In this document: positions 21,390 through 30,509 of the stretch, one piece after another
Layout: each line of letters opens with the position of its first letter
How positions within the stretch are numbered: position 1 is the stretch's first letter
DNA from: Betaproteobacteria bacterium UBA5582
Lineage (GTDB): Bacteria; Pseudomonadota; Gammaproteobacteria; Burkholderiales; Rhodocyclaceae
DNA: 64,000 nucleotides
Direction: 5' to 3'
Assembly: GCA_002425245.1 (NCBI GenBank)
Contig: DILW01000055.1
Coordinates: 1-64,000, forward strand
Program-made: the position numbers and the translations under genes
Notes under the pieces: model-generated
The model's input: the letters and a program-made list of their open reading frames with translations, nothing else
The model's database searches: none
What the model was told of the DNA's origin: nothing

Positions 21390-22858
21390 TGGGCAAGCCG
21401 ACAGGTTTCATGGAGTTCGAGCGCCTGGAAGAGGCTTACGAACCGGTTGAAAAGCGCCTGACCCACTACAAGGAGTTCGTTCAGACCTTGTCTGACGACG
21501 CCGCCAAGACCCAGGGCGCGCGCTGCATGGATTGCGGTATTCCGTTCTGCAACAACGGTTGCCCGGTGAACAACATCATTCCGGACTGGAACGATCTGGT
21601 TTACAAGGGCAACTGGAAGCAGGCGCTGGACGTGCTGCATTCGACCAACAACTTCCCCGACTTCACCGGCCGCATTTGTCCGGCGCCCTGCGAAGCCGCC
21701 TGCACGCTGGGCATCAACGCCGCACCGGTGGGCATCAAGTCGATCGAGCATTTCATCATCGACAAGGGCTGGGAAATGGGCTGGGTCGTGCCGCAGCCGC
21801 CGAAGACCAAGACCGGCAAGAAGATTGCCGTGGTTGGCTCCGGCCCGGCCGGCATGGCCGCTGCCCAGCAACTGGCGCGGGTCGGCCACGACGTGACCGT
21901 GTTCGAGAAATCGAGCCGGATCGGCGGTCTGCTCGGCTTCGGCATTCCCGACTTCAAGCTGAACAAGTCGGTGATCGACCGTCGCGTCGCGCAGATGGAA
22001 GCCGAAGGCGTGGTCTTCCGGACCAAGGTCATCGTCGGCGACAAGAACATCCCGGCCGGCATCAACAACGATGCGACCGAGACGGTTTCCGCCGCCCAGT
22101 TGAAGAAGGATTTCGACGCGGTGATCCTGGCCGCCGGTTCCGAAGTGCCGCGCGATCTGCCGGTGCCGGGCCGCGAGTACAAGGGTGTCTACGCCGCGCT
22201 CGAATTCCTGATTCCGCAGAACAAGGAAGTCCAGCAGGGCATCAAGAACCCGATCAACGTCAAGGGCAAGCACGTAGTCGTCATCGGTGGCGGCGATACC
22301 GGCTCTGACTGCGTCGGTACCAGCTATCGCCACGGTGCCGCCTCGGTGACCCAGTTCGAACTGATGCCGGCCCCGCCGGAGCAGGAAGACAAGCCGCTGG
22401 TATGGCCGTACTGGCCGCTGAAGATGCGTACCTCGTCGTCGCACAAGGAAGGCGAAACCATCCGCGAATTCGCCGTTGCCACCAAGGCTTTCGTCGAAGA
22501 CGGCCAGGGCAACGTCAAGGCCCTCAAGGCCGTGCGCGTCGAATGGAAGGACGGCAGGATGAGCGAAGTCGCCGGTTCGGAATTCGAACTGCCGTGCGAC
22601 GCAGCTTTCCTCGCCATGGGCTTCGTCAATCCGGTCGGCAGCCTGCTCGAAGCCTTCGGTGTCGAGAAGGACGGGCGTGGCAACGCCAAGGCGACGACCG
22701 ACGGCGATGGCTGCTATCGCACCAATGTCGACGGTGTTTTCGCCGCCGGCGATGTGCGGCGCGGCCAGTCGCTGGTGGTCTGGGCGATTCGCGAAGGTCG
22801 TCAGGCGGCACGCGAAGTCGATGCCTTCCTGATGGGCAGCACCGCGCTTCCGCGCTGA
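21389..22858 (+). CDS. gltD: Glutamate synthase small subunit GltD
   Basis: Beta subunit, 489 residues, passing electrons from NADPH to GltB. N-terminal cysteine clusters for 4Fe-4S ([14 protein letters not shown] and CPAPCEAAC), FAD site [21 protein letters not shown] site [12 protein letters not shown] and the second FAD site [19 protein letters not shown] are all present. Translation is coupled to gltB by TAATG. Confidence 0.98.
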
Positions 22859-22875
22859 TTTTGACGCGCCATGAC

Positions 22876-22908
22876 AAAACCCCGCCGGTTTCGACCCGCG
22901 GGGTTTTT
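22876..22908 (+). terminator. Intrinsic terminator after gltD
   Basis: CCCCGC (22880-22885) and GCGGGG (22898-22903), extended by an A-tract before and a run of five T after. Ends the gltBD transcript. Confidence 0.92.
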
Positions 22909-22947
22909 GTTTGTGTAAAAATGCCGAATCGTTAGTGGAGGGGCGTC

Positions 22948-23670
22948 ATGTCCAACGATTTGCAGACTGCATTCCAGATTTCCATGCCGGCAGGGGGGCT
23001 GGACGGCCACATGCTGCTGATACTGGCCATCATGATCCTGGCCGGCATCCTGGGCGGTGCAGCCAACTACTTTCTGGCCGAACGCCAGGGTGAAGCCGGG
23101 AGCAAGGACTGGATCAAGTACCCTGTGTTCGGAATGGTCGCGGCGCTGACCGTTCCCCTGTTCCTGAACATGATCTCGAGTACCTTGCTGGAAGGGGCGC
23201 GTACCCGACCGGTCGATTTCTACGTTTTTGCCGGCTTCTGCCTGATCTACGTGGTGGCATCGCGGCGCTTGTTCGAGAATCTGGCGCAACGATTGCTCGG
23301 CCAGATGGACCTGGTGCGCCGCGATGTCGGCCAGTTGCGCGAAAGTCGTGACGACGCAGGCCTTCCGGCCAAAGCCGACACGGTAAAGACCCGCGAGGTC
23401 GATCCGCGGGAGGTCCTCTCCTTCAACGACGTCGAAATCCTGCGTGCGCTGGCTGAAGAGAGTTTCGTCTACGGCAATCTGGCAGCGGTTTGCGAGCGTA
23501 CCGGCTTGCCGCGGGAATTCACCAGCCAACGCCTGACCGTGCTCAAGTCCCTGGGCGTGATCGAAACCCGGATCAATGACAAGAATGTCCTGCACTGGTT
23601 TGTTTCCCAACGTGGCAAGGCTCTTCTGGACGAGCTCATCGGCACCCAGAGCGAACGCAAGACCGCCTGA
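22948..23670 (+). CDS. Membrane protein with YEATS-associated three-helix module and C-terminal winged-helix-like domain
   Basis: A 240-residue protein. Three hydrophobic segments (LLILAIMILAGILGGAANYF; VFGMVAALTVPLFLNMISS; FYVFAGFCLIYVVASRRL) match, by eye, the pattern of the YEATS-associated three-TM module, including AGI.GG..NY, VPLFLNMISS and DYFVFAGFC-like blocks. After a charged linker (about 115-150), residues 155-235 look like a MarR-like winged helix (ILRALAEESFVYGNLAAVCERTGLPREFTSQRLTVL split across helix-turn-helix and wing). It stands alone between the gltD terminator and glmU. Proteins with this module are predicted in the literature to belong to sensing or conflict systems; here the partner is missing. 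Family match from memory, so moderate confidence. Confidence 0.6.
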   Translation: MSNDLQTAFQISMPAGGLDGHMLLILAIMILAGILGGAANYFLAERQGEAGSKDWIKYPVFGMVAALTVPLFLNMISSTLLEGARTRPVDFYVFAGFCLIYVVASRRLFENLAQRLLGQMDLVRRDVGQLRESRDDAGLPAKADTVKTREVDPREVLSFNDVEILRALAEESFVYGNLAAVCERTGLPREFTSQRLTVLKSLGVIETRINDKNVLHWFVSQRGKALLDELIGTQSERKTA

Positions 23671-23701
23671 TTCAATTCATTCAACAACTTAGAAGCGTTT
23701 C

Positions 23702-25060
23702 ATGAACATCGTCATTCTCGCTGCCGGCCAAGGCAAGCGCATGCACTCGAACCTGCCCAAGGTCCTGCATCCCATCGCCGGCAAGCCCCTGCTCGCCCAT
23801 GTCATCGACACCGCCCGCCAGTTGGCGCCGGAGAAACTGATCATTGTCCGCGGTCACGGCGGTGATGCCGTCCAGGCCTGCGTCGCTGCCGACGACATCG
23901 GCTGGGCCGAGCAGGCGCAGCAACTCGGTACCGGTCATGCGCTGGCCCAGGCCTTGCCGCAACTGGGTGATGCCGGACTGACCCTGGTCCTTTACGGTGA
24001 TGTGCCGCTGACCACCGCGGATACGCTCAAGCGCCTGCTGCACGCAGCGCGCGACGGCCTTGCCATCCTGACGGTGGACCTCGCCGTGCCGACTGGCTAT
24101 GGCCGTATCGTCCGCGACGGCGCCGGTCTGGTGACGAGCATTGTCGAAGAGAAGGACGCCAGCCCGGCGCAGAAGGCGATCCGTGAGGTCAACACCGGCA
24201 TCATGGCGATGCCGACGGCCCGACTGGCCGACTGGCTCGGCAGCCTGAAGAACGACAACGCCCAGGGCGAGTATTACCTGACCGACACCGTCGCCCTGGC
24301 GGTGGCCGAGGGGCTGCCGGTGCGGACGGCGCAACCGGTGGGCGAATGGGAAGTGCTCGGGGTCAATAGCAAGGTGCAACTGGCCGAGCTGGAGCGCCAG
24401 CATCAACGCAACGTCGCCGACGCCCTGCTGGTCGCCGGGGTGCGCCTGGCTGATCCGGCGCGCATCGACGTGCGCGGTAGCCTAAGCCACGGACGCGATG
24501 TCGCCATTGATGTTGGCTGCGTTTTTGAAGGCCAGGTCGAACTCGGCGACGCCGTCGAGATCGGGCCTTACTGTGTTCTGAAGAACGTCAAGGTGGGCGC
24601 CGGGACGCGTATCGCCGCCTTCTGCCATTTCGAGGACGCGGTGATCGGTCCGGACGGCGTGCTTGGGCCTTACGCCCGCCTGCGCCCGGGGGCCGAACTT
24701 GGGCCGGAAGTGCATATCGGCAACTTCGTCGAGGTCAAGAAAAGCCGTATCGCCGCTCAGTCCAAGGTCAATCACCTGGCCTACATCGGCGACGCCGAGA
24801 TCGGTCAGCGGGTCAATGTCGGTGCCGGCACGATCACCTGCAACTACGACGGCGCCAACAAGTTCAAGACGATCATCGAGGACGATGTCTTCATCGGCTC
24901 CGATACCCAGTTGGTGGCACCGGTGACCGTTGGTCGCGGGGCGACGCTGGGCGCTGGTACCACCCTGACCAAGGATGCACCGCCCGACGCGCTGACCGTG
25001 TCGCGGGCCAAGCAGGTCACGTTGAGTGGCTGGCAGCGTCCGGTCAAGGAGAAGAAGTAA
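23702..25060 (+). CDS. glmU: Bifunctional GlmU: GlcN-1-P acetyltransferase / GlcNAc-1-P uridylyltransferase
   Basis: Makes UDP-GlcNAc for peptidoglycan and LPS; 452 residues. N-terminal pyrophosphorylase motif [18 protein letters not shown], with YGDVPL and EGEYYL-like GEYYLTD. The C-terminal left-handed beta helix has hexapeptide repeats, with [18 protein letters not shown] and [14 protein letters not shown] at the acetyltransferase site. Stop TAA overlaps the next gene's ATG by one base. Confidence 0.97.
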   Translation: MNIVILAAGQGKRMHSNLPKVLHPIAGKPLLAHVIDTARQLAPEKLIIVRGHGGDAVQACVAADDIGWAEQAQQLGTGHALAQALPQLGDAGLTLVLYGDVPLTTADTLKRLLHAARDGLAILTVDLAVPTGYGRIVRDGAGLVTSIVEEKDASPAQKAIREVNTGIMAMPTARLADWLGSLKNDNAQGEYYLTDTVALAVAEGLPVRTAQPVGEWEVLGVNSKVQLAELERQHQRNVADALLVAGVRLADPARIDVRGSLSHGRDVAIDVGCVFEGQVELGDAVEIGPYCVLKNVKVGAGTRIAAFCHFEDAVIGPDGVLGPYARLRPGAELGPEVHIGNFVEVKKSRIAAQSKVNHLAYIGDAEIGQRVNVGAGTITCNYDGANKFKTIIEDDVFIGSDTQLVAPVTVGRGATLGAGTTLTKDAPPDALTVSRAKQVTLSGWQRPVKEKK

Positions 25061-25383
25061 TGGATGCCTGGTTCGTCAGCTTCGCGATTGCCTCCTCGCT
25101 GCTGCTGGCGGGCGGCGGGGCGCTGCTGCTGGTCGGTTACATCAACACCCTGCCGGCGGCCCTGTCCATGGGCTGGCGGCTGGCACTGCCGGTGCTTGTC
25201 TTGCCGGTGGCCGGGCCCTTGTGGTTCGCCTGGACCCGGGGCGAGGACTTCCGGCGGGCGCGCTATCAATTGATTGGCGCGATCGTCCTGCTGGCGCTGG
25301 CGACCGCGCTCATCCTCGGTCTGGGGCCGTTTTTTGCCGAACGCCTGGTGGCAGAGATGGTCGAGGCAGCCAAGATGCGCTAG
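25060..25383 (+). CDS. Small membrane protein, unknown function
   Basis: A 107-residue protein with three predicted membrane helices (about 8-28, 38-60 and 72-92) and a charged cytoplasmic-looking loop WTRGEDFRRARY. No family recognised. The start overlaps the glmU stop (TAATG), so it is translated with glmU, and the EF-G-like gene follows after 35 bp. Confidence 0.7.
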   Translation: MDAWFVSFAIASSLLLAGGGALLLVGYINTLPAALSMGWRLALPVLVLPVAGPLWFAWTRGEDFRRARYQLIGAIVLLALATALILGLGPFFAERLVAEMVEAAKMR

Positions 25384-25418
25384 CCTGTCGGCAAGACCAA
25401 CAGTACAGGGAGAAGACG

Positions 25419-27470
25419 ATGTCCAGCTTTGCACCCGATTCCCTGCGCAGCATCGCTCTGGTCGGCCATGGTTCGGCCGGCAAGACCTCGCTGGCAGAAG
25501 CCATGCTCCACGCGGCGGGCGCCATCCCGGCGCGTGGCAGCGTCGACAAGGGCAATACCGTCTGCGATCACGATGCACAGGAGAAGGAGGCCGGTCACTC
25601 CCTGAGCAGCGCCGTGTTTTCCCTGGAGCATGCCGGTTGCCGCATCCATGGCATTGACACCCCGGGTTACCCGGACTTCGCCGGGCAGGCGATTGCTGCC
25701 CTGGCCGGCGTCGATACGGTGCTGCTGGTGATCAACGCCCAGGCGGGGATCGAGGTGATGAGCGAGCGGATGATGCAACTGGCCGCCGAGCGCAAGTTGT
25801 GCCGGATGATCGTGATCAACAAGATCGACGCCGACAATGTCGATCTGCCCGCCCTGCTGGCCGATATCCGCGAGCGTTTCGGCAAGGCCTGCATGCTGCT
25901 CGACCTGCCGGCGCACGGCGGGGCGGATGTCGTCGAAGTGCTCGAACACGATGCCGGCGATGCCGACTTCGCCTCGGTCGCCGCTGCCCACCGCGAGTTG
26001 ATCGACCAGATCGTCGAAGAGGACGAGGAACTGCTTGCGCGTTACCTGGAGGATGGTGCCGATCCGGCCGGTGCGGAGTTGCATGCGCCTTTCGAGAAAG
26101 CCCTGCGCGAAGGGCATCTGATCCCGGTCCTGTTCACCTCGGCCAGGACCGGTGCCGGTATCGGCGAGTTGCTGCATGTGCTGGCGACGCTGGCGCCGAG
26201 TCCGGCCGAAGGCAATCCGCCACTCTTCTATCGCGGCGAGCCGGGCGGTGAGGTGGAAGCCTTCGCCGCCACGCCCGATCCGGACAAGCATGTGCTGGCG
26301 CATGTGTTCAAGGTGATTGCCGATCCCTACATGGGCAAGATCGGCGTTTTTCGCGTCCATCAGGGAACGCTGCGCAAGGACATGCAGTTGTTCGCTGGCG
26401 ACGGCAAGCGGGCTTTCCGGGTGGCGCACCTCTACCGTCTGCAGGGCAAGGACTGCATCGAAGTCGACAGCCTCTTGCCGGGCGACATCGGTGCCCTGGC
26501 CAAAGTGGACGACATCGTCTTCGACTGTGTCCTGCACGACTCGCACGACGAGGACCATATCCACCTGGTACCGCTGGCCTTTCCCCGGCCGATGGCCGGA
26601 CTGGCCGTGGAAACCCGCAAGAAGGGCGACGAGCAGCGCCTGTTCGAGGTGCTCGGCAAGCTGGCCATGGAAGACCCGACCTTCCTGGTCGAGCGTCATC
26701 CCACCAACAATGAAACGGTGATCCGCGGCCTCGGCGAGATTCACCTCAAGGCCAAACTGGCTCGCATGGCCGGGCAGTACAAGCTGGAAGTCGATACCCG
26801 GCCGCCGAGCATTCCTTATCGCGAGACGATTACCGCGCCGGCCGAAGCGATGTACCGGCACAAGAAGCAGTCAGGTGGCGCCGGGCAGTTCGGTGAAGTG
26901 CATCTGCGCATCGAACCCAAGGGCCGGAGCGAAGGCTTCGAGTTCATCGACGCGGTCAAGGGCGGGGTGATTCCCGGCGTCTTCATGCCGGCGGTCGAGA
27001 AGGGGGTGCGACAGGCGCTGGCCGGCGGCGTCGTCGCCGGTTATCCGGTCGAGGACCTGAAAGTCACGGTCTTCGACGGCAAGACCCACGCGGTCGACGG
27101 CAAGGAGGTCGCCTTCACCATCGCCGGGCGCAAGGCCGTGATCGAGGCCATCCGCAATGCCCGGCCGATCGTCATGGAGCCCATCGTGCGCATCGAGATC
27201 GTTGTGCCGGAGGCCTCTATCGGTGATCTCTCCGGCGATCTTTCCGGCCGTCGCGGCCACGTCACCGGCACCGAGAGCCGTGGCCGCGGCCTGGCCCTGA
27301 TCACCGGCGAAGTGCCGCTGGCCGAGCTCAACGATTACCAGTCAAGACTGAAGTCGCTGACCGGTGGTCAGGGTAGTTACAGCATCGACTTCCTGCGTTA
27401 TGCGCCGCTGCCGCCGCAGCTGCAGCAGCAACTGGCCAGCCGCTTCCAGTTGCACGACGAGGACGACTGA
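25419..27470 (+). CDS. Elongation factor G-like GTPase (EF-G paralogue)
   Basis: Translational GTPase of 683 residues with the domain order of EF-G. The ATG at 25419 follows CAGGGAGAAG; the frame is open upstream but overlaps the preceding gene. G1 is GHGSAGKTS, G3 is DTPGYPDF, G4 is NKID. The histidine of the canonical DTPGH motif, which triggers GTP hydrolysis in EF-G, is Tyr here; this is typical of the EF-G-like (EF-G2) subfamily and not of the housekeeping FusA. Domain IV begins near YRETI...KKQSGGAGQFGEV, and the C-terminal domain ends with FLRYAPLPP. It is not next to rpsL/rpsG/tuf. Role uncertain; possibly a ribosome-bound factor with altered GTPase behaviour. Confidence 0.85.
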   Translation: MSSFAPDSLRSIALVGHGSAGKTSLAEAMLHAAGAIPARGSVDKGNTVCDHDAQEKEAGHSLSSAVFSLEHAGCRIHGIDTPGYPDFAGQAIAALAGVDTVLLVINAQAGIEVMSERMMQLAAERKLCRMIVINKIDADNVDLPALLADIRERFGKACMLLDLPAHGGADVVEVLEHDAGDADFASVAAAHRELIDQIVEEDEELLARYLEDGADPAGAELHAPFEKALREGHLIPVLFTSARTGAGIGELLHVLATLAPSPAEGNPPLFYRGEPGGEVEAFAATPDPDKHVLAHVFKVIADPYMGKIGVFRVHQGTLRKDMQLFAGDGKRAFRVAHLYRLQGKDCIEVDSLLPGDIGALAKVDDIVFDCVLHDSHDEDHIHLVPLAFPRPMAGLAVETRKKGDEQRLFEVLGKLAMEDPTFLVERHPTNNETVIRGLGEIHLKAKLARMAGQYKLEVDTRPPSIPYRETITAPAEAMYRHKKQSGGAGQFGEVHLRIEPKGRSEGFEFIDAVKGGVIPGVFMPAVEKGVRQALAGGVVAGYPVEDLKVTVFDGKTHAVDGKEVAFTIAGRKAVIEAIRNARPIVMEPIVRIEIVVPEASIGDLSGDLSGRRGHVTGTESRGRGLALITGEVPLAELNDYQSRLKSLTGGQGSYSIDFLRYAPLPPQLQQQLASRFQLHDEDD

Positions 27471-28214
27471 TCAGTCGTTGGCCTGGGACGGCGGCGAAAC
27501 CCCGTCGGCCCAGGTGACCGCCGCCAGGAACAGGTAGCCGGCGCCGTACACGGTTTTGATGAATGACGGGCTGTCGGCCTGTGGCTCCAGCTTGCGCCGC
27601 AGTCGGGAGATGCGGACGTCGATGGCGCGGTCGCTCGGGCTGACATCGCGGCTACCCATTAGCTTTTCCCGTTGCAGGATGCGGTTGGGGTGATTGACGA
27701 AGATTCTCAGCAGATCGGCTTCGGCAGTGCTCAGCACCTGCTCGTCCCCATCCGGCCCGCTCAAGGTGTTGTTGGCCAGATTGAAGCGCCAGTTACCGAA
27801 ACAGGCAAGCTGGTAAGGCGGTTCATCGGTGACGCTCTCGCGGCGGCGCAGGATGCTGCGCACCCGGGCGACCAGTTCGCGCGGTTCGAAGGGTTTGAGC
27901 ATGTAGTCGTCGGCGCCGAGTTCCAGTCCCATCACCCGGTCGCTGACGTGAGCCCGTCCGGTCAGGATCATGATGCCGCAATTGGTCTGCGCGCGAACCC
28001 GCTGCATGGCCTCGATGCCGTCCATGTCGGGCAGTCCCAGATCGATGATGCACAAGACCGGCGACAGGTTGCGCAGGCGCCGCAACAGATCGCCGCCGCT
28101 GCGGCACCAGGCGGTGCGGAAGCCGAAATCGGCAAGCACCTGTTCGATGATGCGGGCGACATCCGGGTCGTCCTCGACGATGGCAATCAGCTTGCCGCTG
28201 TCGCTGTCCTTCAT
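27471..28214 (-). CDS. OmpR/PhoB-family response regulator
   Basis: A 247-residue regulator. The receiver has the acidic pocket EDD, phosphoacceptor Asp58 (CIIDLGLPDMDG), Thr in ILTG and KPF. The C-terminal winged helix (about 140-235) has LSTAEADLLRIFVNHPNRILQREKL and AIDVRISRLRRKLE...IKTVYGAGYLF. It is the second gene after the hybrid kinase (ATGA overlap), so the two are a likely pair. Its stop abuts the stop of the EF-G-like gene inside a perfect 16-bp palindrome. Confidence 0.92.
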   Translation of the reverse strand: MKDSDSGKLIAIVEDDPDVARIIEQVLADFGFRTAWCRSGGDLLRRLRNLSPVLCIIDLGLPDMDGIEAMQRVRAQTNCGIMILTGRAHVSDRVMGLELGADDYMLKPFEPRELVARVRSILRRRESVTDEPPYQLACFGNWRFNLANNTLSGPDGDEQVLSTAEADLLRIFVNHPNRILQREKLMGSRDVSPSDRAIDVRISRLRRKLEPQADSPSFIKTVYGAGYLFLAAVTWADGVSPPSQAND

Positions 28215-30232
28215 TCCTTCTCCTTGGGTCGGGTGCGTTGCAGCGCCATTGCCAGTTCCTGGCGGGCAAAGGGTTTGGCCAGGATGGGGGGCTCCTGGGG
28301 CGCGCCGTCTTCGTCGGTGTAGCCGCTCATCAGCACGATACGCATCCGCGGGTGCTCGTGCCGGATCGCTTCGGCCAGCTGGCGACCGTTGCGGCTGCCC
28401 GGCATCAGCACATCGCTGACGACAATAGCGATGTCGGGAATCTGCGCCACCATGGTCAGCGCCTGATCGGCATCCTCGGCCTCGATCACGGGATGGCCGA
28501 GATCGATCAATTGCTGGCGTACCACCTGGCGCACATTCGAATCGTCCTCGACCAGCAGCACCAGTTCTCCACAGGCGGATGCCGCCAGCTCGGTTTCGTC
28601 GGCAGCTACCAGCGGACTGCCGGCCGGGGTGGCCGGCAGCACGATGCTGACCCGGGTGCCAGCGCCGGGAGTGCTGGCGATGCGCATGCCGCCACCTGAC
28701 TGGCGGATGAAACCGAAGGCCATTGGCAAGCCCAGTCCGCTACCCAGGCCGAGGCGCTTGGTGGTGAAGAAGGGTTCGCAGGCGTGGGCCAGGGTGTTCT
28801 CGTCCATGCCGCAGCCGGTATCGCTGACTTCTATGCAAACGTAGTTGCCGGGCGGCGTATCGAAGGCGGCCGCATCCTCGCCGAGTTCGACATGGCTGGC
28901 GGCGATGTCTAGACGGCCACCGTCGGGCATGGCATCGCGGGCGTTGACGGCGAAATTGAGGAGGGCGCTTTCCAGTTGCGCCGGGTCGGCGCGGGCAAAG
29001 AGGGTGGGGTCGTCGCAGCGGGTGTTGATGCTGATGGTATCCGGTAGCGAACGCCGGATCAGGCGGCCAAGGTCGTCGATCAGCTGGCCGATGGCGATGG
29101 CTTGCGGCTCCAGCGGCTGTTGTCGCGAAAAGCTGAGCAGGCGCTTGATCAGCTGGGCGCCCCGGCGTGCTGATTGCAGGGCCGGGTCCACGAAATCGGC
29201 CAGCGCCGGATCATCCGGACGCTGGTCGCGCAAGGCGGCCAGATTGCCGATGATGACCGTCAGCAGATTGTTGAAATCGTGCGCCAGCCCGCCGGTCAGC
29301 TGGCCGATGGCCTCCATCTTCTGAGCCTGCAGCAGCGCAGCCTGCATCCGTTTCTGCTCGGTGATCTCGTGCGAGAAAACGAAAAAGCCGAGCGTCTCGC
29401 CCCGGTTGCCGATCTCTGGAACCAGAGTGCTGTGGGCGAAGACCTGGCGACCCTGGCGCAGCATGTGATACTCGTAGCTGACCTGCTGGCCGGCCAATGC
29501 CTTGCGCACGTAGTCGCTGACCTGGGCGTAGACTTCGGGGCCGGTCACTTCGATCACCGAGCGGCCGGTGACTCGCCCCTCGGGCAGTCCGTACCAGTCC
29601 GAGTAGCCCTTGTTGGCGTACTGGTAGATTTCCTGGTGATCGACATAGCCGATCAGGATGGGAATGGTGTCGTTGATCAGGCGCAGGCGGGCCTCGCTGC
29701 GCCCGAGGGCGGCGGCGATGCTTTCCTTTTCGGCGTTGGCCCGGCGCAGGTTGGCATTGGCGTTTTCCAGCTGGGCAGTGCGCCGGCGAACCTTCTCGTC
29801 GAGCAGCAGGTTCTGGTGCTCGCTCAGATGTTCGAGATAGCGCTGTTCGGTGACGTCGCTATAGAGCGTGACGAAGCCGCCGTTCGGTAACGGTTCGCCG
29901 CGCAGCAGCAGCAGGCGGCCGTTGGGGCGCCGTCGTTCGCGGATGTGCGCCTGGAAGCTCGAGGCTGCTGCCAGGCGTTCGCCCAGTTGCGCCTCGGGAT
30001 CGCCAGGGCCGTATTCGCCGCGGTCGACGTTGTAGCGGATGAAATCGGCAAACGGCGTGCCGACCCGGGCCAGATGCTCGGGAAAATCCAGCAGTTCGAG
30101 GAAGGGGCGGTTCCAGGCGACCAGGCGCAGCGCGCCATCGAAGACGCTGATCCCCTGGTCGAGCAGATCCAGGCCGGTTTGCAGCATTTCCTGGCAACGG
30201 TTGGCTTCGGCTGGGGGGGCGGTATTCGGCAT
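28211..30232 (-). CDS. Cytoplasmic PAS-PAS hybrid histidine kinase
   Basis: A 673-residue protein without membrane helices. Domain order: PAS (about 15-130, LDQGISVFDGALRLVAWN), coiled coil (135-185), second PAS (185-305, YQYANKGYSDWYG), dimerisation domain with His318 in GGLAHDFNN, ATPase domain with N box, CGMD and GLGLPMAFG, and a C-terminal receiver (LLVEDDSNVRQV, SDVLMPGSRNG). It is translationally coupled to the OmpR-type regulator downstream and divergent from the acyl-CoA dehydrogenase operon, which it may control (inference from position). Confidence 0.92.
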   Translation of the reverse strand: MPNTAPPAEANRCQEMLQTGLDLLDQGISVFDGALRLVAWNRPFLELLDFPEHLARVGTPFADFIRYNVDRGEYGPGDPEAQLGERLAAASSFQAHIRERRRPNGRLLLLRGEPLPNGGFVTLYSDVTEQRYLEHLSEHQNLLLDEKVRRRTAQLENANANLRRANAEKESIAAALGRSEARLRLINDTIPILIGYVDHQEIYQYANKGYSDWYGLPEGRVTGRSVIEVTGPEVYAQVSDYVRKALAGQQVSYEYHMLRQGRQVFAHSTLVPEIGNRGETLGFFVFSHEITEQKRMQAALLQAQKMEAIGQLTGGLAHDFNNLLTVIIGNLAALRDQRPDDPALADFVDPALQSARRGAQLIKRLLSFSRQQPLEPQAIAIGQLIDDLGRLIRRSLPDTISINTRCDDPTLFARADPAQLESALLNFAVNARDAMPDGGRLDIAASHVELGEDAAAFDTPPGNYVCIEVSDTGCGMDENTLAHACEPFFTTKRLGLGSGLGLPMAFGFIRQSGGGMRIASTPGAGTRVSIVLPATPAGSPLVAADETELAASACGELVLLVEDDSNVRQVVRQQLIDLGHPVIEAEDADQALTMVAQIPDIAIVVSDVLMPGSRNGRQLAEAIRHEHPRMRIVLMSGYTDEDGAPQEPPILAKPFARQELAMALQRTRPKEKE

Positions 30233-30390
30233 CGTCGAATTCTAGAGCATGAGATATTTGCCGGCAGGCTTTGCAACGATTCGTTACATTGCGCCAATAC
30301 TTGCGCAAGAGTATTTTGCGAAGCTTCGGCCACCAAAAATAAGACTTGCGTAAAAGGAGAACAGCACTCCAAGCAAGTAACGAGAGGAGA

Positions 30391-30485
30391 TCGGCCGGGC
30401 CATCAGGTCCGGCCATCCTTATCAGTCGATATCGTAGCCAGGTCCGCATGTGCGGGCCAACTGGCGCTTGTCTGCGACAGGCGCC
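30391..30485 (+). promoter_or_regulatory. Structured leader of the acyl-CoA dehydrogenase operon
   Basis: Three consecutive GC-rich inverted repeats fill the 120 bp before the gene: GGCCGG/CCGGCC (30393-30414, ten-base loop), GGTCCGC/GCGGGCC (30441-30458) and GGCGCTTGTC/GACAGGCGCC (30463-30485, three-base loop, one G-T pair). None is followed by a T-tract. They would fold in the plus-strand mRNA just before the ribosome site AAGGAAG (30497-30503). No known riboswitch class is recognised. Confidence 0.4.
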
Positions 30486-30509
30486 GTCTACTCTGAAAGG
30501 AAGCTGTGA

